DNA from: Eunapius fragilis
Taxonomy: Eukaryota; Porifera; Demospongiae; Spongillida; Spongillidae
NCBI GenBank assembly: GCA_963681505.1
Contig: OY811983.1
Location: 2,641,615 to 2,705,614 of the forward strand
DNA length: 64,000 nucleotides
Direction of reading: 5' to 3'
Shown here: one piece after another, positions 34,684 to 47,270 of the stretch
Position numbering within the stretch: position 1 is the stretch's first letter
How the letters are laid out: every line of letters begins with the position of its first letter
Translations under genes and position numbers: made by a program
The notes under the pieces: generated by a model
Told to the model about the DNA's origin: nothing
The model's input: the letters and a program-made list of their open reading frames with translations, nothing else
Databases searched by the model: none

Positions 34684-35089
34684 ACCTTATCCACAGCATT
34701 CTCTTATTATGAAACATAGTTTTAAAAAGACAGTAACGCATGCTTTTTATCCTGAATAGTTATTGACCTGTTAATATCTTCATAGGGAACAAATCTCTAA
34801 CTGAGAGCTCATACAACATTTGGAGACGAAACCATTCCACCATATCCTGAAAGTGAAATACTTTTGAAAGGCCTGCTGGATACATTAGCAGTGTACTTGG
34901 TTGTATTCAATAGTAACATTTTCCAACAAAAGCCTAGCAGCCTGTTGTGTGATATTATTGCAATGTGCATAAAAAATGATGTAAAATAAACTTACTAGAC
35001 ATGCATACATATACTGCAGTCACTTGTGTTTCCCTGACTGGGCAATTTGCTGTTCTGAAATGTGGTAAGTGGAATATGATACATTTGAT

Positions 35090-35870
35090 ATCAATATGAC
35101 AGTTCCCTGTTCCCACAGGGTAGGTGTGCACATGTCAGGATGGGGGACCCAACGCCACACGTAGCTCCCCAATGCCAGACTGACTAGTTAGTGACCCCCA
35201 AATGAAATTATTCACATATCATCTTCACTAAAGATGGATGCCACCTATGAAAACAGATCCAGACATTCTCATGACAGTTTCCTGTTGCCACAGGGTAGAT
35301 GTGTACGTGAGAATTGAGAACCCAACACCACGCGTAGTTCCCCAATGCCTGACTGACTTGTGAGTAACCCCCAAATGAAATTATTCACATATCATCTTCA
35401 CTGAAGATGGATGCCACCTCTAAGTTCTAAAGCAGATCCAGACATTCTGATGACAGTTCCCTGTTCCCACAGGGTAGGTGTGTACATGTGAGGATGGGCA
35501 ACCCAACACCACGCGTAACCCCAATGCCTGACCAACGTGTAACCTCCAAATGAAATTATTCCCATATAATCTTCACTGAAGATGGATGCCACCCTTTGTT
35601 AAGTTCTAAAGCAGATCCAGACATTCTGATGACAATTCCCTGTTCCCACAGGGTAGGTGTGTACATGTGAGGATGGGGAACCCCACACCACACGTAGTTC
35701 CCCAATGCCTGACCAACTCGTGAGCGACCCCCAAATGAAATTATTCCCATCTCATCTTCACAGAAGATGGATGCCGCCTCTGTAAGTTTTATGGCAGATC
35801 CACACATTCTGATGACAATTCCCTGTTCCCACAGGGTAGGTGTTTACATGTGAGGATGGAGAACACTATG
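35090..35870 (-). repeat. ~180 bp satellite, minus-orientation block
   Basis: About four to five units, with conserved parts 'tgatgacagttccctgttcc', 'aggatggggaacccaac' and 'gaagatggatgccacc'. The orientation is opposite to the array at 36,215-38,960, so a switch point lies between about 35,870 and 36,215. Confidence 0.85.
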
Positions 35871-36214
35871 CCATGGCTAGTTCCTGGGTGCTGTCTCCTT
35901 CCTGGGACCATCTTTTCAATGGCCTACTAGACAACGCTTTTAAGAATAACAAGTAATCTGAATGGTAATCTGAATGGTGCTGCAGGACCGATGTATTGTA
36001 ATTTGGAATATGCAAAACAATGATACATTTCAGTGCATGTCTATGCTTTTAAAAACCTGGATTCGGGTTGGTGTGGAGCATGTGTTAGTTGAAAGGTTTG
36101 GTGTGCAGGTATTAATAGATGAAATCTGAGGAGTTACTAAGACCAGTTGCAAAAGTGTTGTCATTAATTTTACAATAAGAAAAGAATGTATGCATCTGCT
36201 TTAGAAATTACAGA

Positions 36215-38960
36215 GGTGGCATCCATCTTCAGTGAAGTTGATGTGTGAATAATTTCATTTCAGGCTCCTCACAAGTTGGCCAGGCATTTGGGAACTACGC
36301 ATGGCGTTTGGTTCCCCATCCTCACATGTACTCACCTACCCTGTGAGAACAGGGGAGCTGTCATCAGCAAGTCTGGATCTGCTTTAGAACTTTACAGAGG
36401 TAGCGACCATCTTCAGTGAGGATGATATGTTAATAATTTCTTTTGGGGTTCACTCACAGGTTGGCCAGGCATTAGGGAACTACGCGTGGCGTTGGGTTCC
36501 CCATCCTCACATGTACATACCTACCCTATGGGAATAGGGAACTGTCATCAGAATGTCTGGATCTGCTATACAATTTTACAGAGGTGGCATCCATCGTCAG
36601 TGAAGTTGATATGTTCATAATTTCATTTGGGGTTCATTCACAGGTTGGCCAGGGATTAGGGAACTACGCGTGGCGTTGGGTTCTCCATCCTCACCTGTAC
36701 ACACCTACCCTGTGGGAACAGGGAACTGTCATCAGAATGTCTTGATCCACTTTCGAACTTACAGAGATGGCATCCATCTTCAGTGAAGTTGATATGTTAA
36801 TAATTTCATTCCGGGGTTCACTCATAGGTTGGCCAGGCATTAGGGAACTACGCGTGGCGTTGGGTTCCCAATCCTCACATATACACACCTACCCTGTGGG
36901 AACAGGCTCAGGTGTGTTAAGACTGATTACACTTAAAATAATTAAATGGCTGCCAAAGGAAGCGTTTATTCATAAATATTCATACACAGACATTACCACA
37001 GATTAATAATGTCCAATACACTTTGGATGGATAACGCGTAATTAATATATAATGTTGTTTCTATGACAACGGTTCGCACGGTGAAATAATTGACTTAATG
37101 TTAGAATTGAAAACCCGGGCGATAAATGAATAGTTTTCTGCAATTCTTTTACTTCTGGGATACCCACAATTAATCATAATACTAGGCTTTTTGATCACTA
37201 TTTCGAAACGCTTCGAGCGCTTGCAGACAAACATTACAACTGCGAAAAATTAAAAACAAAATTCATCATTTTCGTTGTGCAACTTACGCAAACGATGTTA
37301 CATTTCGTTGTGCCCACCCACAATAGTTAGACCAGTATCAAATAAATAACTGTTTTTGTCCACAAACAACGATATTAAATCACCCGGGTTTTGCAAAAAT
37401 GTAAAGAAACACCCCCATATTTCGGAGCGCGATGCAATAAACTACTAAGGTTGCTATGACAACTATCAATTGAATTAATTCGCGGGATTATTGAACAAAG
37501 ATTTGGTATAAAGAGAATAGCTACAAGAAGTACCCTAACCAGAAAAGCGGCATGTTGCAATGCTTGAATTCGCTGAAAATTCAAATTCCAAATATAGTGT
37601 AGCCAGTCTTAACATACCTGAGGGGAACTGTTATCAGAATGTCTGGATCTGCTTTAGAACTTACAGAGGTGGCATCCATCTTCATTTAGGATAATATGTG
37701 AATAATTTCATTTGGGGGTCACTCACAAGTTGGCCAGGCATTGGGTAATTACGCATGACGTTGGGTTCCCCATCCTCACATGTACTCACCTCCCCTGTGG
37801 GAATATGGAACTGTCATCAGAATGTCTGGATCCGCTATATAACTTACAGAGGTGGCATCCATCTTCAGTTAAGATGATATGTGAATAATTTCATTTGGGG
37901 GTCACTCATAAGTTGGCAGGCATTGGGAAACTACGCGTGGCGTTGGGTTCTCCATCCTCATATGTACACACCTCCCCTGTGGGATCATGGAACTGTCATC
38001 AGAATATCTGGATCGCTTTAGAACTTACAGAGGTGGCATCCATCTTCAGTTAAGATAATATGTGAATAATTTCATTTGGGAGTCACTAACAAGTTGGCCA
38101 GGCATTGGGTAACTACACTTGGCGTTGGGTTTCCCATCCTCAAATGTATTCACTTCCCCTGTGGGAACATGGAACTGTCATCAGAATGTCTGGATCCGCT
38201 ATATAACTTACAGAGGTGGCATCCATCTTCAGTTAAGATGAAATGTGAATAATTTCATTTGGGGGTCACTCACAAGTTGGCCAGGCATTGGGGAACTATG
38301 CTTGGCGTTGGGTTCCCCATCCACTCATGAGCACACCTCCCCTGTAGGAACGTGGAACTGTCATCAGAATGTCCAACTCCGCTATATAACTTACAGAGGT
38401 GGCATCCATCTTCAGTTAAGATGAAATGTGAATAATTTCATTTGGGGGTCACTCACAAGTTGGCCAGGCATTGGGGAACTATGCTTGGCGTTGGGTTCCC
38501 CATCCTCTCATGAGCACACCTCCCCTGTAGGAACATGGAACTGTCATCAGAATGTCCAACTCCGCTATATAACTTACAGAGGTGGCATCCATCTTCAGTT
38601 AAGATGATATGTGAATAATTTCATTTGGGGGTCACTCACAAGTTGGCCAGGCATTGGGGAACTAAGCGTGGCGTTGGGTTCCCCATCCTCCTATGTACAC
38701 ACCTCCCCTGTGGGAACATGGGACTGTCATCAGAATGTCTGGATCCGCTTTAGAACTTACAGAGGTGGCATCTATCTTCAGTTAAGATGATATGTGAATA
38801 ATTACATTTGAGCTTCCTCACAAGTTGGCTAGGCATTTGGCAACTACACGTGACATTGGGTTCCTCATCCTCACATGTACACACCTGTGGGAACAGGGAA
38901 TTGTCATCAGAATGTCTGGATCTTCTTTAGAACTTACAAAGGTGGCATCCATCCCAGTGA
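36215..38960 (+). repeat. ~180 bp satellite array, left arm
   Basis: About eleven units in plus orientation ('ggtggcatccatcttcagt', 'gttggccaggcattgggg', 'ggaactgtcatcagaatgtc'), interrupted by the TIR element at 36,907-37,622. The matching array in the right arm (54,640-58,055) has about four more units. Confidence 0.9.
36907..37622 (+). mobile_element. 716 bp TIR element inside satellite, left-arm copy
   Basis: It begins CTCAGGTGTGTTAAGACTG and ends with the near reverse complement (CAGTCTTAACATACCTGAG), about 27 bp TIRs with mismatches. It interrupts a satellite unit at 'gggaacagg | gggaactg', with a 2 bp GG duplication relative to intact units. A 69-codon frame on the minus strand (37,375-37,584) is kept open in both arm copies, but I do not recognise it. 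It is non-autonomous or decayed and predates the arm duplication. Confidence 0.75.
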
Positions 38961-39441
38961 AGAATAATGTACTGCTTCAATATGTTTGAACTAATCTGCA
39001 CACATGCAGGCTACCTACCTATATATGTACATGACAGAACAAAGGATTGTGTCATAACAACTATAGCACTGCATGAGTTCAGTTCAATGCACTATTTTAG
39101 ATAAGATAAATGGTGTTTCAGAGCATGGTGCAACTCAGTCCTCAATGTTGGAAACCAGTGGTGCATGCACTTTTCATATACATGTAAGCTGGGTGCATGT
39201 TACCCAATAAAGAAATTAATTTGGTTGACAACCTGAGCTATGAAAACTAACTGATCATTGGTTTGGACCCGTTCTGAACCGTCGCATACATTGGTCCAAC
39301 ACTAAGGATGTTTGCTACATTTTTTAAGCATCTAGGAACTGTGGGCATAGCGTATGAGTTGCATGTTGTGTCATTTTTGATTTTTGATTCAATTCGTGTA
39401 TAGTCATGGTATTATATTCTCTGAGTTTGGTGAGAGCTGAG

Positions 39442-41778
39442 CAGTGTTGCCGCGATCCGGAAACGATCTCGCGATCGTCGATGCATATCCTGTATCGCAT
39501 CCGGTATCGATAATCGGCGATGTTTAATAAGTAGGTATCGGCGAGGCTCGACGATACCGCCTTTTATTCATAGCGACACTCACTAATTTTACTTAAAATG
39601 ACAAAAATGTCTGAAGGGAGTGTGCAGTGGATCGTGAGTGTTGTACATGTAGCAGTACGACCACAAGGAATGCGCAAAGCTTTGAGTGGAAGCACTTCAC
39701 AATAGAACGGCAGCCTGCTGCGAGATTCCCCTCCCGCCAAGTAAGCTGTGTCATAACGTTGTGTCACGTGCGCGCGGAACAACACATCCAAAAGAAACTG
39801 CTTGCTATAAGAGTTTGCTGTTATTCCTTCTTGGTGGTGTGTGGTGCACGATTTTTCAGGCCAGAACTTTCTAAGCCTCTCATTGGCAGCCCCGAGATAT
39901 GTTTTGGCTGGCCACCTAACTTTAGCAAGGAAAGCGTGAAGGAAGCAAATGACTTATTAGTGAATGCCATTGTGTGGGGTCTTTTCGACAGTTTATTCAA
40001 AAATCTCACACACGAGGTTCTTGTACTGCCACAGAGTTGAAACTAAATAATATGAGGAGGTGAAAGACCTGGTAGATTCATCAGATATTGAACTGATTCT
40101 AATAATAATAACCCGTCCGTGCAGCTAAAGAAAAGTCTTGCACAGGCATCTTCAGTAACCATCACAACAGATGGAGCCACAATGAAGAACACAGGTGATT
40201 CCTACATATAATGTATAGCTATCACTAGCCATTGGTAGTGTGTGTGTATGGGGGGGGGGGGGGGGGGAAACAAAATAGAAGCTTGTCCAGGGGGCAGGCA
40301 TTTACAAGTCTGTCCTGGGGTGGGGGAGAGACATAGCAGTGCTTAACCTGGGGGGGGGGGGGGGGGGTATTTGCAATTATTGTGATCCATACAGATGATG
40401 GAATATCACAACAGCGTTTACCTGCTCTGGTTATTTATGTTAACAGCCTGCAACTACAATTTTTATAGTCACTTTGTACTGTTCTTCAATTCAGTCTAGC
40501 CGTGGTTCACGCATGTGCAGGGCGCTGTTTGTCTTAACCGGTCACATCTAAGTGTGGACAAAATGCAACTACACCTGAGCTACGGAAACAATTTGAAGAT
40601 GCAGCAGGTACATGTATGTACATAGATTGCTGCACAATTTGTAAAAATGAAATAATGGATCCATATTTTCCTGCAACAAGTCACTCACTACCGTGTCCAT
40701 CCTGGAATCATCAGGCTAATCCACAGGGCTACAATCAAATCTTAAGAAGAATTCATTTCATCCGTATTTTTATTGCAATACAAGTTTGTTGCAGAGTCGA
40801 ATCATAACATCTATCAATGACAAGCAACACAGCAATATCAGTGGTCCCTTTTTGTGCCTTTTGTGTTCTTAACATGTTTTTCAAATCTTTTTTACCCAGT
40901 TTTGTGGTGTACTGCATGCATGCAAGCTAGGTGCATGCATATTAAATCTTCACCACAAGGTTTATATGGCTGCCTCAACCTCGTGAAAGGTTGTAACAAG
41001 CTGGCAAAACGTGACAGTGACAATCTTTTACCATGGTTGTCACTAGCTTGCCATTTTTACTTGCATGGGTGTGTATGTGCGTATGTGTGTATGTGTGTAC
41101 ATGTGCACATAGTAAATTCTTATAGATACCTCAATGAACCTGAAACTGATAGACCATTAAAAAAAAAAAAACTCTGATGTGGTGGACAACACATCCGGCT
41201 GCATACACACGTTGCTGCTCTGGCTCGCAAGTACCTTGCTATTATTTCAGCCTCATCGGCACCATCCGAGCGTGTTTTCTCAACCACAAAGAACATACAG
41301 CAGAGAAAAAGATGGTGGATTTTGCCCTGCCATCTTCACCAAGTCTTATTTTTACGACAAAATCGTGCAATTTTAGCAGACTTATGAGTCCTTTTGTAAG
41401 TCACAAATTTCCCGTAATTGTATTTCAACTTCATCATAAGAGATCAATATGAACAAAACTCGTTTATTTCTTATACGCGTGGTCTGTGCGCGCGTGCACT
41501 TTGTATGGTTCAAAAAAGCCATTTTTACAGCATCATACATCTGTTTACAACAAATACAGTTGCAGTACAATCAATATAAGCTTACTGCTTAGTGTTTACT
41601 AGGCAAATTCCCTACACTGCTATAGCCACTGCCCTATGAAGCCATTTTTGATTAGATCGTCGATTAGGCTCGTGTATCGACGATTTAATGAGCTATGAAT
41701 ATTCTGACTCGACGATGCATACTAATTGCGATCCATTAATTCGTAATCGACGATATAATTAGAATCGCGGCAACACTG
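39442..41778 (+). mobile_element. hAT-superfamily DNA transposon (decayed), left arm only
   Basis: 2,337 bp with 15 bp TIRs CAGTGTTGCCGCGAT / ATCGCGGCAACACTG. The CAGTG...CACTG ends are typical of hAT. Subterminal repeats of ATCGTCGAT/TCGACGAT occur at both ends. Coding traces in order are a region around 39,627-40,040 (NAIVWGLFDSLFKNL), TTDGATMKNT near 40,165, and the C-terminal dimerisation block near 41,215-41,310 (ARKYLAIISASSAPSERVFS), in different frames with stops. The right arm has the empty site ('gagagctgagacttgatg', reverse complement near 54,150-54,170). Flanks repeat AGCTGAG, consistent with an 8 bp target duplication altered by a small insertion. Confidence 0.88.
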
Positions 41779-41993
41779 GTCAGCTGAGACTTGATGCGTT
41801 GCGTACCTACCATGTCCTAAGCATCGCAGTTAGAATGGCCATCTCGACAACCGTGGACCAACCTCATAGTCATCAAACGCACGCATAAGCCGCCCGCCGC
41901 TAGTGGAATGTTAACTTATTCATTGTAAAATGTGCGGCTGAGGAATGTGCGGCTAACTTAAACGGGGTTTTCGCGACAACCTATCATACTATC

Positions 41994-42012
41994 GTGTGTG
42001 TATGTGTGCGTG

Positions 42013-42053
<41 letters not shown>

Positions 42054-42131
42054 GCGTGTGCGTGTGCGTGTGCGTGTGCGTGTGCGTGTGCGTGCGCGTG
42101 TGCGTGCGCGTGCGCGTGCGTGTGCGCGTGC

Positions 42132-42163
<32 letters not shown>

Positions 42164-42172
42164 GTGCGCGCA
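41994..42172 (+). repeat. TG/CG microsatellite
   Basis: (TG)n grading into (TGCG)n and (CGTGCG). Its partner in the right arm (53,881-53,975) is much shorter, so it changed length after the arms formed. Confidence 0.9.
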
Positions 42173-42370
42173 ACCATGCATCCGGGCGTGGGGGTCTGGG
42201 TACTAGTAATTATGCGCCACCCTGCGCATGCGTCCACGTAATTTCTTCTGCCTTTATATTTGTAAGCCGCATGTAGTATCATTGCACTACCTTAATGCTA
42301 ACATGCACAGCAATCATTTATAGTCCAAAACTATACATGCGCAAACCAGCTTCAGCCTCGCACGGGTTAT

Positions 42371-42838
42371 TTAGAAGCTGGTAGCCGCTTTATAGATGAA
42401 ATAGATATACTTTCCGCCCGCCCCTTCGTTGAGATCATTATTGATCTTATTCCAGCCAGGAGGAGATGGGACAGGAAGGCTGTCTCCATAGATGACAATT
42501 ATATCTGTAATTGGAGGTCCAAGGCTTTTGTCTGTTGCGTACATCAAGTAGATGTACTGCCCTTTAGCTCCCTTGTTCAGGTCCACATTAATGAGTTGGT
42601 ACCCATAAGGCACATTGGCCTGAGGTGTGGAAGTGGACGACACGAGAAGAGCTGTTATCGGATCGCCGAAACGCCGATCGCGAGAATAGCACAGGTAGAC
42701 GAAGTCTCCTCGCGCTCCCATGTTAAGGTCCACGTTGAGTCTATCAAATCCAGCTTGACACTGCGGGGTATAAGGATCTGAACCGTAGATGACATTTAGC
42801 GCAGTGATTGCAGCTGCCATCGCTGAAAATACGGCCAT
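42371..42838 (-). CDS. Stand-alone MABP-domain (beta-prism) protein, left-arm copy
   Basis: Intronless, 155 aa. Three internal repeats carry the MABP signature: RLNVDLNMGARGDFVYLCY (residues ~33-51), LINVDLNKGAKGQYIYLMY (~82-100) and KINNDLNEGAGGKYIYFIY (~131-149). Together they would fold as one pseudo-threefold beta-prism. MABP domains in ESCRT-I MVB12 and some MACPF proteins bind acidic phospholipid membranes. Here the domain is the whole protein, with no signal peptide or TM segment. A cytosolic, membrane-recognising or lectin-like role is inferred. TATATATAA lies at about 42,896-42,904, ~60 bp upstream of the ATG. It differs from the right-arm copy by 7 nt in 468. Confidence 0.85.
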   Translation of the reverse strand: MAVFSAMAAAITALNVIYGSDPYTPQCQAGFDRLNVDLNMGARGDFVYLCYSRDRRFGDPITALLVSSTSTPQANVPYGYQLINVDLNKGAKGQYIYLMYATDKSLGPPITDIIVIYGDSLPVPSPPGWNKINNDLNEGAGGKYIYFIYKAATSF

Positions 42839-42854
42839 TCTGTTATATAGCCTA

Positions 42855-43225
42855 TAGGTGAATCAGGTATACTCCTGGCGAGGAGTCGTTTCATTATATA
42901 TACACGCTAGAGCACATTACGACACTGTATAAAATTGCCTCCCTATGGCCTTTGCGGTATAGAATGAAGGAAACGTAAGGCGCTTCCGCACTCAATCCTC
43001 TTTGAACCGCATTGGCTCCGCTTCGTATAGCAATCCAGATCTAGTTGCGGAACATGCAGTGCTGCACAGGCGACCATGCATGCATCTTAAATTAATAATT
43101 TTGTAATGCCCAACCGGAAACCGTTTCCTTCATTCTACCGCAAAGGCCATAGGGAGGCAATTTTATTCAGTGTCGTGTCCTCTAGCGTGTATGCGTAATG
43201 AAACAACTCCACGCCAGGAGTACAT
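42855..43225. mobile_element. Inverted-repeat element upstream of MABP gene, left arm
   Basis: Two arms of about 115 bp (42,855-42,985 and 43,112-43,228) are reverse complements, sharing GTTTCCTTCATTCTA, CCGCAAAGGCCATAGG, CTCTAGCGTGTAT, ATGAAAC and a small hairpin ACTCCT-GGCG-AGGAGT. A third, direct copy of the outer part lies at 43,405-43,478. One arm supplies the TATA-like box and 5' region of the MABP gene. MITE-like, non-coding. Confidence 0.6.
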
Positions 43226-43323
43226 GACTCACTTTACTAAGCTTGGTTTACAATATGACATTAGCTGAACGTTGCATCAGCGTTGCCTTTTGTCAGTGCC
43301 GTTACGTGATGTTGGAATTCCAT

Positions 43324-43478
43324 GGAAGTTTCGCTATAAACTTCCATATTGGATTTGACCCCGACTATGAACTCATTAACAAGACTCCCGACGATCGGAT
43401 CGTTTATTCAGTGTCATGCACTCTAGCGTACTATATATGAAACAACTCCACGCGAGGAGTATACCTGACTCACGGCTT
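43324..43478 (+). mobile_element. B-type hairpin element fragment, left arm
   Basis: Hairpin at 43,324-43,345 (stem GGAAGTTT / AAACTTCC, loop CGCTAT). It is followed by GGATTTGACCCCGACTATGA, ACTCATTAA and GACTCCCGACGAT, matching the B element at 24,427. It then joins the CTCTAGCG...CTGACTCAC repeat. The same structure is at 52,695-52,716 in the right arm. Confidence 0.6.
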
Positions 43479-43961
43479 AAAACACTGTCTCAACAACATC
43501 CGGAAATTTCTGAGTCCGGATTATGAAAATTTTAGTAATACGCCGAACATGACGAGTGTTTAGGTCCTAAACCCGTGGTTTAGGTCCTAAACTATAAGAC
43601 CTAAACCAAGCAATGCCACTATATGGGCGAGTTCACATGTTTTAATGAACATGACAAGACGTATGTCTTATAACCCTTAGCGATTATGTCCCATCTCTCG
43701 CGGACCAGGCCTTAGCTAAATACGTTACATCTAAGGAGTACTTTGTCTGCATGGGCCTATAGTACTAGTACTGAGGGCCGATACAAACGTGAACTATGCT
43801 CCGAAAGTTATTTCTACAACGGTTAAAGGTTAGTAGATGTTAAAGATTCGATTCGTGGTTATTGTACCGCTCGCCAGATAGTACGTGGTACGTCGCATCG
43901 AATGGTTTTAGAACTAATACAACAAAGGTTAGCACTTTTTAAGACTCCTGCCTGTCCGACA

Positions 43962-44620
<659 letters not shown>

Positions 44621-44639
44621 TCACATACACATTGTTCAG

Positions 44640-44815
44640 GTGTGGTGTGTCCCTGATCCGTGGTGTGTAGGTGTGTCCCATGCGTCCCTGGTGTGTTGAT
44701 GTGTCCCTGGTGTGTAGGTGTGTTCCTGGTGTGTAGGTGTGTACCTGGTGTGTATAGGTGTGTCCTGTGTGTAGGTGTGCTCCTGTGTTGGTGTGTAGGT
44801 GTGCTCTTGACTTTG
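44640..44815 (+). repeat. ~19 bp minisatellite (GGTGTGTCCCTGGTGTGTA)
   Basis: About nine degenerate units, mirrored at 51,240-51,425 in the right arm. Confidence 0.8.
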
Positions 44816-45374
44816 ATAATAACTCTTTGAGTTCAATTGCATCTTTATATGTCCTTCAGTTCGAATACAGGCAAATGACTAACCCGCCAAGTAATCACTC
44901 AACTGAAATGCATACATTTCACATCCCAGCTGTTGGTCCAATACAGTAGCTTACCGCGAGGGCAGTTATGACGCACTATGGGCCAGGAGCTGTACGGTAC
45001 GGTAACCCTTAGCGATTTATGACCCATCTCTCAGCTCCAGGCCTTTAGTACCTCATTACTGCCCTCGGTAGGCTCTTGTATTGAACCTTGAGGACCAACA
45101 ATGTTTACGATCTCATTGAAAGTTACTTCTACAACAAAGGGTAGCTCGTCTATACCCCAGCCTGTCCAACATCAGTGGCTTTTATATCGCAACCCCGCTT
45201 ATGTGCCGTAGATGTCCCATGCAAGCTCAGGTGCGTACAAGTGTGTAGATGTGTCCCTATTTGTAACAAGTTTCCTTCCTGCAGAATGTTTCCATCCCCG
45301 CTCAAGTGTTCTTCCATTGCCCTAGCAGAGTGTTAGTTGTCTTCCTGATAGGAGTCAAGGCGAATACTTTAGGA

Positions 45375-45379
<5 letters not shown>

Positions 45380-45440
<61 letters not shown>
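45380..45440 (+). repeat. TG microsatellite at inner edge of left arm
   Basis: Homology between the arms stops inside this tract (partner 50,573-50,689). The inner breakpoint of the inverted duplication therefore coincides with a TG/CA repeat. Confidence 0.8.
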
Positions 45441-45443
<3 letters not shown>

Positions 45444-46380
45444 TATATGTGTGCATTGAGAACCATGCAATCCAGAATACTACGCAATCTTAAGAAACCC
45501 AAGTTATAAAATAGCGCATTAAACTTTCAATGACCAATGTCAATATTCAACTTATCAGGATAGAGTCACAATGCACATGTTAGTACACTTCTAGTAGGGA
45601 TGAGAATTTCATTGTTGCACCATTTCTCATTTGAACTATAGGGGATGGCTGATGTAAAAGGTCTATATTGATGGGGAGCAAAAGTGAAAGGGTATATGAT
45701 ATAGCACATACATAGACACTTCAACTTACCTTGTCAATGGCTAGCGATGTCATAGCCTAATTCTTTATGCACTGTGCAAAGAAGACTTGACATCAGAGAC
45801 AACTGGTATGATAGTCAGCCCTCAGGTAACCTTTAAGTTCAACTGCCATTCTGACAGCTACAAAAGGGATAGAGAGATTTTGACATGGTGGTGATAAGGA
45901 TTTCCCTGTTCAGTGCTTTTAGCTGTCAAATGAATAAACATTACAAGATTGGTCTAGACACACATGCCCAACTTACATGTTTGTCAAGCCTTATATGGAC
46001 TTGCCATTAAGCCTAGCCAGACATAAGGCATAAGGATCAGAGGTGCGCACTAAGAGGAAAGGTACAATGAGTTAGATATTCTGATCAGAAATACGCTGGG
46101 TGTTATGGGAAAGATAGTACAGTGCAAGGACTTGTGGTGAATGTATTGAATGAGAAAAGGGAAGAAGGGTAATACTACAGTATAAAATCCAAGGGGGTGT
46201 GCACTTAAAATAAAATTTATTGAAGGTTCACTGCACAATGACCACCCACCTACAGTGCAGCCAAAATTTTAGTTAACCGTCAATCTGTCTTAGTCACCCC
46301 CAGTGAAATATATTCTAGATACCGACTCACAGTCAACCCAAGGTCCATCTTACACTCTGGGTGTCACTGTATATGATGAA
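45441..46380. other. Spacer between arms, no gene seen
   Basis: Single-copy-looking sequence in the central spacer. No ORF with family features was recognised on either strand. Confidence 0.45.
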
Positions 46381-47270
46381 AGAGTGTGAAGGGTTAAACA
46401 ACTTGGCCAACACAATAAACCCTATGGGTGTGGTCTAGAATGTAAGAGTGTGAGGGGTTAAGCAGCTTGGCGGACACAATAAGCCCTCTGGGTGTGTTCT
46501 AAAATGTAAGAGTGTGAGGGTTAAGCAAGTTGGACGACACAATACACCCTCTGGATGTGGTCTAGAATGTAAGAGTGTGAGGGGTTAAGCAGCTTGGCAG
46601 ACACAATAAGCCCTCTGGGTGTGTTCTAAAATGTAAGAGTGTGAGGGTTAAGCAAGTTGGACGACACAATACACCCTCTGGATGTGGTCTAGAATGTAAG
46701 AGTGTGAGGGGTTAAGCAGCTTGGTCGACACAATACGCCCTCTGGGTGTGTTCTAAAATGTGAGAGTGTGAGGGTTAAGCAAGTTGGATGACACAATACA
46801 CCCTCTGGATGTGGTCTATAATGTAAGAGTGTGAGGGGCTAAGCAACTTAGAGGACAACATATACCATTTGGATGTGGTCTAGAATGTAAGAGTGTTAGG
46901 GGTTAAGCAACTTGGCAGACATAATAAGCCCTCTGGGTGTGGTCTAGAATGTAAGAGTGTGGGGGGTTAAGCAGCGTGGACAACACAATGCACCCTCTGG
47001 GTGTGGTCTAGAATGTAAGAGTGTGAGGGGTTAAGCAGCTTAGACGACAACATTCACCCTCTGTATGTTTGTATAGAATGTAAGAGTTTGAGGGGTTAAG
47101 CAGCTTGGCGGACACAATACACCCTCTGGGTGTGGTCTAGAATATAAGAGTGTGAAGTGTTAAGCAGCTTGGATGACACAATATACCCTCTGGATGTGGT
47201 CTAGAATGTAAGAGTGTGAGGGGTTAAGCAGCTTGGTGACACAATACACCCTCTGGATGTGGCCTAAAAT
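46381..47270 (+). repeat. 63-64 bp tandem repeat (GAATGTAAGAGTGTGAGGGG)
   Basis: About fourteen units containing 'agagtgtgaggggttaagca', 'gcttgg', 'gacacaata' and 'ccctctgggtgtggtcta'. Adjacent pairs alternate between two variants, giving a ~127 bp higher-order period in the first half. Confidence 0.92.

Noticed and set aside
43243..43440. 65-codon ORF and its mirror at 52,600-52,797
   Set aside because: It runs straight through the element hairpin and repeat; its identity in both arms reflects the duplication, not coding constraint.
44855..44875. tRNA B-box-like 'gttcgaatac' (also near 51,198)
   Set aside because: No A box or cloverleaf could be drawn around it; it belongs to the arm repeat.
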